64,000 nt of DNA from Aptenodytes patagonicus (taxonomy: Eukaryota > Chordata > Aves > Sphenisciformes > Spheniscidae). A program made the position numbers and the translations under genes. Positions 60,072 through 64,000 of the stretch are shown in pieces (position 1 is the first letter of the stretch; each line of letters begins with the position of its first letter). Below the pieces are notes generated by a model. The model saw nothing but the letters and a program-made list of their open reading frames with translations. It was not told the origin of the DNA and did no database searches. The stretch spans positions 77,282,017 through 77,346,016 of the forward strand of contig NC_134949.1 in NCBI RefSeq assembly GCF_965638725.1, written 5' to 3'.

Positions 60072-61047
60072 GTGAGTGCAGCGGTGAGCCGGCGCAGCCC
60101 TCCGCTGTGGGGGCGCCCCTCGGCTTGGCCCGGCCCGGCCCTCTCCCCGGCGGCGGCCGCCGGAGGCGTGGGAGCAGCCTTCCCCTGGCGTGGTGCGGGG
60201 GGAGAAGGGACCCTGTCATTGGAGAGTGGAAATCTCCCTCTGCCTTCCCTCTCCTCCTTCCTTCCCCCCCACCGTGAGGCAGCAGGAGCAGCCATAGCCG
60301 TAGAGTCTGAGGGAGGACAGCCTTAGCCCCGGCTGCTGCTCAGCCCGGGGAGGAGGCGGGTGGATCGGGGGTGGCTCCCGGCTTCGGAGCCGCCAGGGCA
60401 GTTTGCCCGCCTGCCTCCGGCGCGCTGCCCCTCAGGTGACTTCTCCCCCTGCCCCCAGCGGCCGAGCCGGCGGGCGAGCAGGGGCTGCCGCAGCCTGACA
60501 GCGGCACGAGTTGCCCGAGTTCGTCCGTCTCCCCGGCTTGGGTGCCGCCAGCCGGCGAGGCGCTGGGGTGCCCCGCCACGGCCGCCGCCGCCAGCCGCTC
60601 CGTCCCCCGGGGGGGGGAGCGACGGTTGAAGCCAGCGGCCGGCTCGCGCCGCGCTCCCTGCCCCGCGCGCCGTCGGGGCGGGTGCTTGCCCCGCGCGCCC
60701 CCGGCGGTTGGCGGTTGGGCACGGCGGGCTGAGGGAGCGCCGAGGGGCTGGCGTGGCGAGCGGGCTCGCGGAGAGGCGGGGGTGCCCCCCCCTCCCCCCG
60801 GGGTGGCGGCGGCGGGGGGAGAGATGAGCTTGGTGGGCAGGTTCGGCGTTTAGCGGGGTGGGAGGCGAAGTCGGGCGTGTGTGGATACCGTCCTGTGCGC
60901 GGTGAGGGTCAGGCTCAGGCGCGGCTGGCGATCGTGAGGTGGCGTGGGGTGCACCCGCGGTAGACGGCGTGGCTTTCGGGCTTTCGGGTGTCCTGCCCTC
61001 TTTAAAAATAAATAGATAAAGGGGCAAAATTATCTCTGTAATGTGCT

Positions 61048-61076
61048 TAAAAAACAAACAAACAAACAAACAAAAC
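61048..61076 (+). repeat. (AAAC)n simple repeat
   Basis: Six AAAC-type units run through TTAAAAAACAAACAAAC and onward to CAAAACC, just downstream of the CpG island. Confidence 0.9.
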
Positions 61077-62211
61077 CTCACAAGTTTTCCACTCTCAGAT
61101 GAGCAAATCCAAAACCTGCTTTCGTAACGTTTCCCTGAGCCAAAGGAGTTTGGGATTGGGCCCGTAATTTGACAGTCCAGCTCGTGCTCTGTATCTGTAG
61201 GCAATTTACAGTGACTGAGATAAAAGTTAAATGCTAAGATCTATGAGATGTCTCCTGTTTTTGTTTGGGTTTAATTAATTTGAAACGTCTTGGGTTAGAA
61301 TAATAGAGTTCACACGCATGCTAAAAGGCTGCCCCCACTGATGTTGCATACCTGATTTCCTGTTGCAAAATCCAGAATAGGAATAAATGAGCCTTGATGT
61401 AGCCTCTGAATAAAAAGCAATGCTGAAGTTTGACTTTAAAAAAAAAGAAGTTTCTTATAGGATGTTTAGTGGGATATTTTCATGTTGTTTTGCTTTTACT
61501 TGCTCTTTGCTGAAGAGCAGTGAAATTTATTTTGGAGACCACAGATGTTGGGTTTTGTCACATAAGCTGTTTCAGTGTTTTGATTACAGTTTTTTGAAAT
61601 CCCCTGAAGTAGAGGGAACTTGTTTGAGTGTATATAACACTAATAAATCTCACTAAATTGTTGTGTGTGTTCCATAAAAGATGCCTGAATATACACAGAA
61701 ATCTTAAAAACAGCTTTTATTCCTTATCCTTTAGGAACTTAGGGATGAAAGAGTATCAGTCTTAATTTTACTCTGAGCAGTTAAGTGAAATACTAGCTCG
61801 TAGGCTACTAACCTGAGAGGTCATGAGCAGTGGTCACACTCATTGCATGAAAAATCTGTTACTGTATCTGATAGAATTGCTGCAGTTTTATCCTCTGTGC
61901 TATATGTAGACAAGTTTTCCTGCTTTTGTTAAAAGGTGTCTTGGATTAGGAAAAATCAAATTTGCATAGTTCTGTGAAACTGGAACTCATCTGTCTTTCA
62001 CATTGTACATGGCATAGTATATGTTCAATTTAAATATTTTTTGCTTAATAGAACTTAAAAAAATTCTAAAACATTTTATTTCTCAGACATTTCAGGGGAA
62101 AAGAAACCCCCAAACCACTAGTTAAACAGAATTCAGAAGCAAATATTTACAGTGGACAGGTATCATGCTTTATTTCTTTCTGCGTTTTTTTGCAGAAAGT
62201 TAGTCTTTGTA

Positions 62212-62265
62212 CAAAAAAAACCCAACCAAACCCAAACAAAAAAACCCACCAACAAACCCACACCC
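62212..62265 (+). repeat. A/C-rich low-complexity tract
   Basis: A run of CAAAAAAAACCCAACC, AAACCCAAAC and CCCACCAACAAACCC units without a fixed period. The opposite strand is G/T-rich. Confidence 0.85.
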
Positions 62266-64000
62266 TATCGTTAACTTGCAGTGGACTTGGACCAGGCCCC
62301 TATGCTCTAGGTGCGCAATGAGGGAATGTTCCCAGGAGAACAGAAGTTTTGCATTTCTGTCACGTGATCCACTGGGGACCTGCTTGTGCAAGCCTTCTGG
62401 TGCTGAGCCCTGAGGGTCTGATCCTGTGCTTAGGGAAGTCGCCGGTGGGCCTCTCGTGGATTGCAGTGCCATGGGATGGCACAGTGAATGGAGTTCAGTG
62501 CACGCATAGCTTCTCATGCACGTGGGTGAGGTTTGCCTAGCTGGTGTTTCTCAGGACTTCTGTGTAGCCTCCTTTTGGCTCATCTGTCTGTATGCCCCTG
62601 AAGGTTGAATGGTGGGTAGGAGTTTTTAATCATTTAAGTTACCAGCTGTAGTTTGAGATCTCTCTTGAATCCTTTAGTGACCACAGGGAGCTTGGTCACA
62701 GTTCGAGAAGCACTGTTTTTGTCCACTGTATCTGTCTAGGCAATGGGTTTGTCTTGCTTTTAGAGCTTGTCTTCTCCCTATAAACTCAGTTTTCACTTAG
62801 TCCATTTCACTAATAAAAATGTTGTTCTTCCCACCAAGTTTAAGCCAAAGATTAGTTAAAATGTAAAGCCAATTGATAAACTTTGATATTTGTATTCTAG
62901 GAGGTGCGGGATAGACATGTAAATTACAATGAAAAGAATTACTTCTCTGAATACAGTATTCATCAGCACAAAGACTACTAAGCTGATATTATATGGTAAA
63001 TGGTTTGCTTTTAGTCCCCCAGAAAGAGGCCTTATTTGTCTTAGGGTAATGACAGTTGACATAAATCAAACATACTATTGTCCACAAAATCATTTAATCT
63101 TCTCTTGTTCGCAGCTCATTTCAACATATAGCTGCACTTAGAGCAGACCTGCCATCAGTAGTAATTGCATTACTGTAGCATGAAAGTGCCGTTTTGATAA
63201 ATAACTGACTGAAGTCTAATTTTTCGGGATGGGTTGATGCAGGATTTTTCAAAGTCTGGTGACTAAATAACATCTTTTGTTGTGCAAAAAGAAGTAACAG
63301 TGAGGGTAACCCAATCTAATGTTATGGGGTATGAACCCAGGAAAGAGTTTAGTGCGTGGTGTGAATTTATATGGTGAACTGTATTTAAGGTGGGGGATCT
63401 TTTCTGGAAGGATCAGAAGTTAGTCATTGCCAAACACAGAAGAGTAGACTTCATCATTTGATTGGTACGGAAAGTCCTGCAGCTCGATAGTCTAGAACTA
63501 CAGAATAACTTGTGGCAGTCCCACTGCTCCTGCATCTGCATGAGGAAACAATAGAACGTTTTTCTTTGACAACAATAAAACAAAACAGGGACTGGGGGGA
63601 TGAATGAATTTATTGGAAAAAAATTATTTTCCTTGTCATAAATAATTTGATCAGCATGGGAAGCATTAAAACAGGCAGTTGTCATAGTTAATACTGTCTT
63701 TTACTTGTGAAATCGGGTAATTTTTTGAGGCTTGCATTAATATCTCACTTAATACTTTGCAGTGATTAAAAAAGCAAAGGAAAACTGGATCGGGAAAGAA
63801 TATTAATCTTTATGCTTCAAAAATCTGGTTTTCTGATTTCTCAGTAATTTTGGCATCGGATTTTGCATTCTGGTTTGAACTGTAGATTTGGAACTTAGTT
63901 TGTGACATACGTCTTTAACATTTATACCTAGAAATTTGCAATTTGTTAGCTGACATATGGTTTTGAGAGTTGCAACTGAATAGAATATGAAGAAAGCAGA

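Larger units (their letters stand above)
59600..60960. promoter_or_regulatory. CpG island
   Basis: Composition changes abruptly from AT-rich flanks to GC-rich DNA dense in CpG, GCCGCC, GGCGGG and CGCG words, and returns to AT-rich at about 60.97 kb. The island is about 1.4 kb long. It contains many long spurious open frames on both strands (for example 59540-60295 and 60323-61204, minus), because TAA/TAG/TGA are rare in such sequence. These frames code for low-complexity P/R/A/G strings without domains. Unmethylated CpG islands mark most constitutive vertebrate promoters, and the elements inside this one support that reading. Confidence 0.92.
60072..64000 (+). other. Predicted first intron, open at the window edge
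   Basis: This begins GTGAGTGCAG and continues through the rest of the CpG island into AT-rich sequence with no convincing coding exon to the window end. A pyrimidine tract with CAG at about 62172-62195 (TTTTTTTGCAG) looks like an acceptor, but the following sequence is an A/C-rich simple repeat, so I do not call an exon. Remaining open frames (up to about 105 codons) lack recognised motifs. Confidence 0.55.

Noticed and set aside
59313..61204. Long open frames in and around the CpG island (205, 251, 204, 141 and 293 codons on both strands)
   Set aside because: They overlap one another on both strands, encode proline/arginine/alanine/glycine-rich low-complexity strings, and arise because stop codons are rare in CpG-rich DNA. 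No domain is recognisable.
62172..62215. Possible exon 2 acceptor (pyrimidine tract ending in GCAG)
   Set aside because: The sequence after it is an A/C-rich simple repeat, and no clear donor or conserved open frame follows.
1..64000. CRISPR arrays, prokaryotic operons, rRNA or tRNA genes
   Set aside because: No regularly spaced direct repeats with unique spacers, no cloverleaf with A/B boxes recognised by eye, and the CR1 content shows that this is avian nuclear DNA.

Overview
The window looks like vertebrate nuclear DNA, almost certainly from a bird. The main evidence is a set of CR1 (chicken repeat 1) LINE fragments of different ages: two well-preserved copies in opposite orientation near 15 kb and 24 kb, one decayed copy near 45.5-46.3 kb, and several very old copies near 17, 20-21 and 55.6-56 kb. 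The rest fits: moderate AT content, short microsatellites, no operon-like gene packing, no ribosome binding sites, and one compact CpG-island promoter. I cannot name the species.

Layout: 1-59.6 kb is intergenic or intronic DNA in which I find no convincing protein-coding exon. Open frames there are mostly 60-130 codons, lack recognisable domains and are consistent with chance; the only frames with clear homology are CR1 ORF2 (reverse transcriptase polyprotein) C-terminal remnants. A candidate LTR-like element sits at about 49.07-49.97 kb, and a possibly related CT-rich repeat at 46.6-47.15 kb. Scattered through this part are candidate regulatory clusters (E-box/TGACAG at 31.3-31.5 kb; homeodomain/forkhead at 34.5-34.6 kb; a palindromic CRE at 4.44 kb), a 49-bp direct duplication at 27.6 and 28.7 kb, and a symmetric 57-nt hairpin at 52.63-52.69 kb.

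From about 59.6 to 60.96 kb there is a CpG island with the architecture of a housekeeping-type promoter reading rightwards: GC boxes, an NF-Y CCAAT box, a perfect TCTCGCGAGA element, a pyrimidine/GC-rich ATG-less first exon, and a strong GTGAGT splice donor at 60072. The remaining 3.9 kb looks like the start of intron 1. The gene body must lie to the right of the window, so the gene cannot be identified from what is here.

I did not find a new multi-gene system. The items most worth a second look are the hairpin at 52.63 kb, the 49-bp duplication, the E-box/TGACAG cluster and the LTR-like element. All repeat and regulatory calls were made by eye from remembered consensus features, not by database search.
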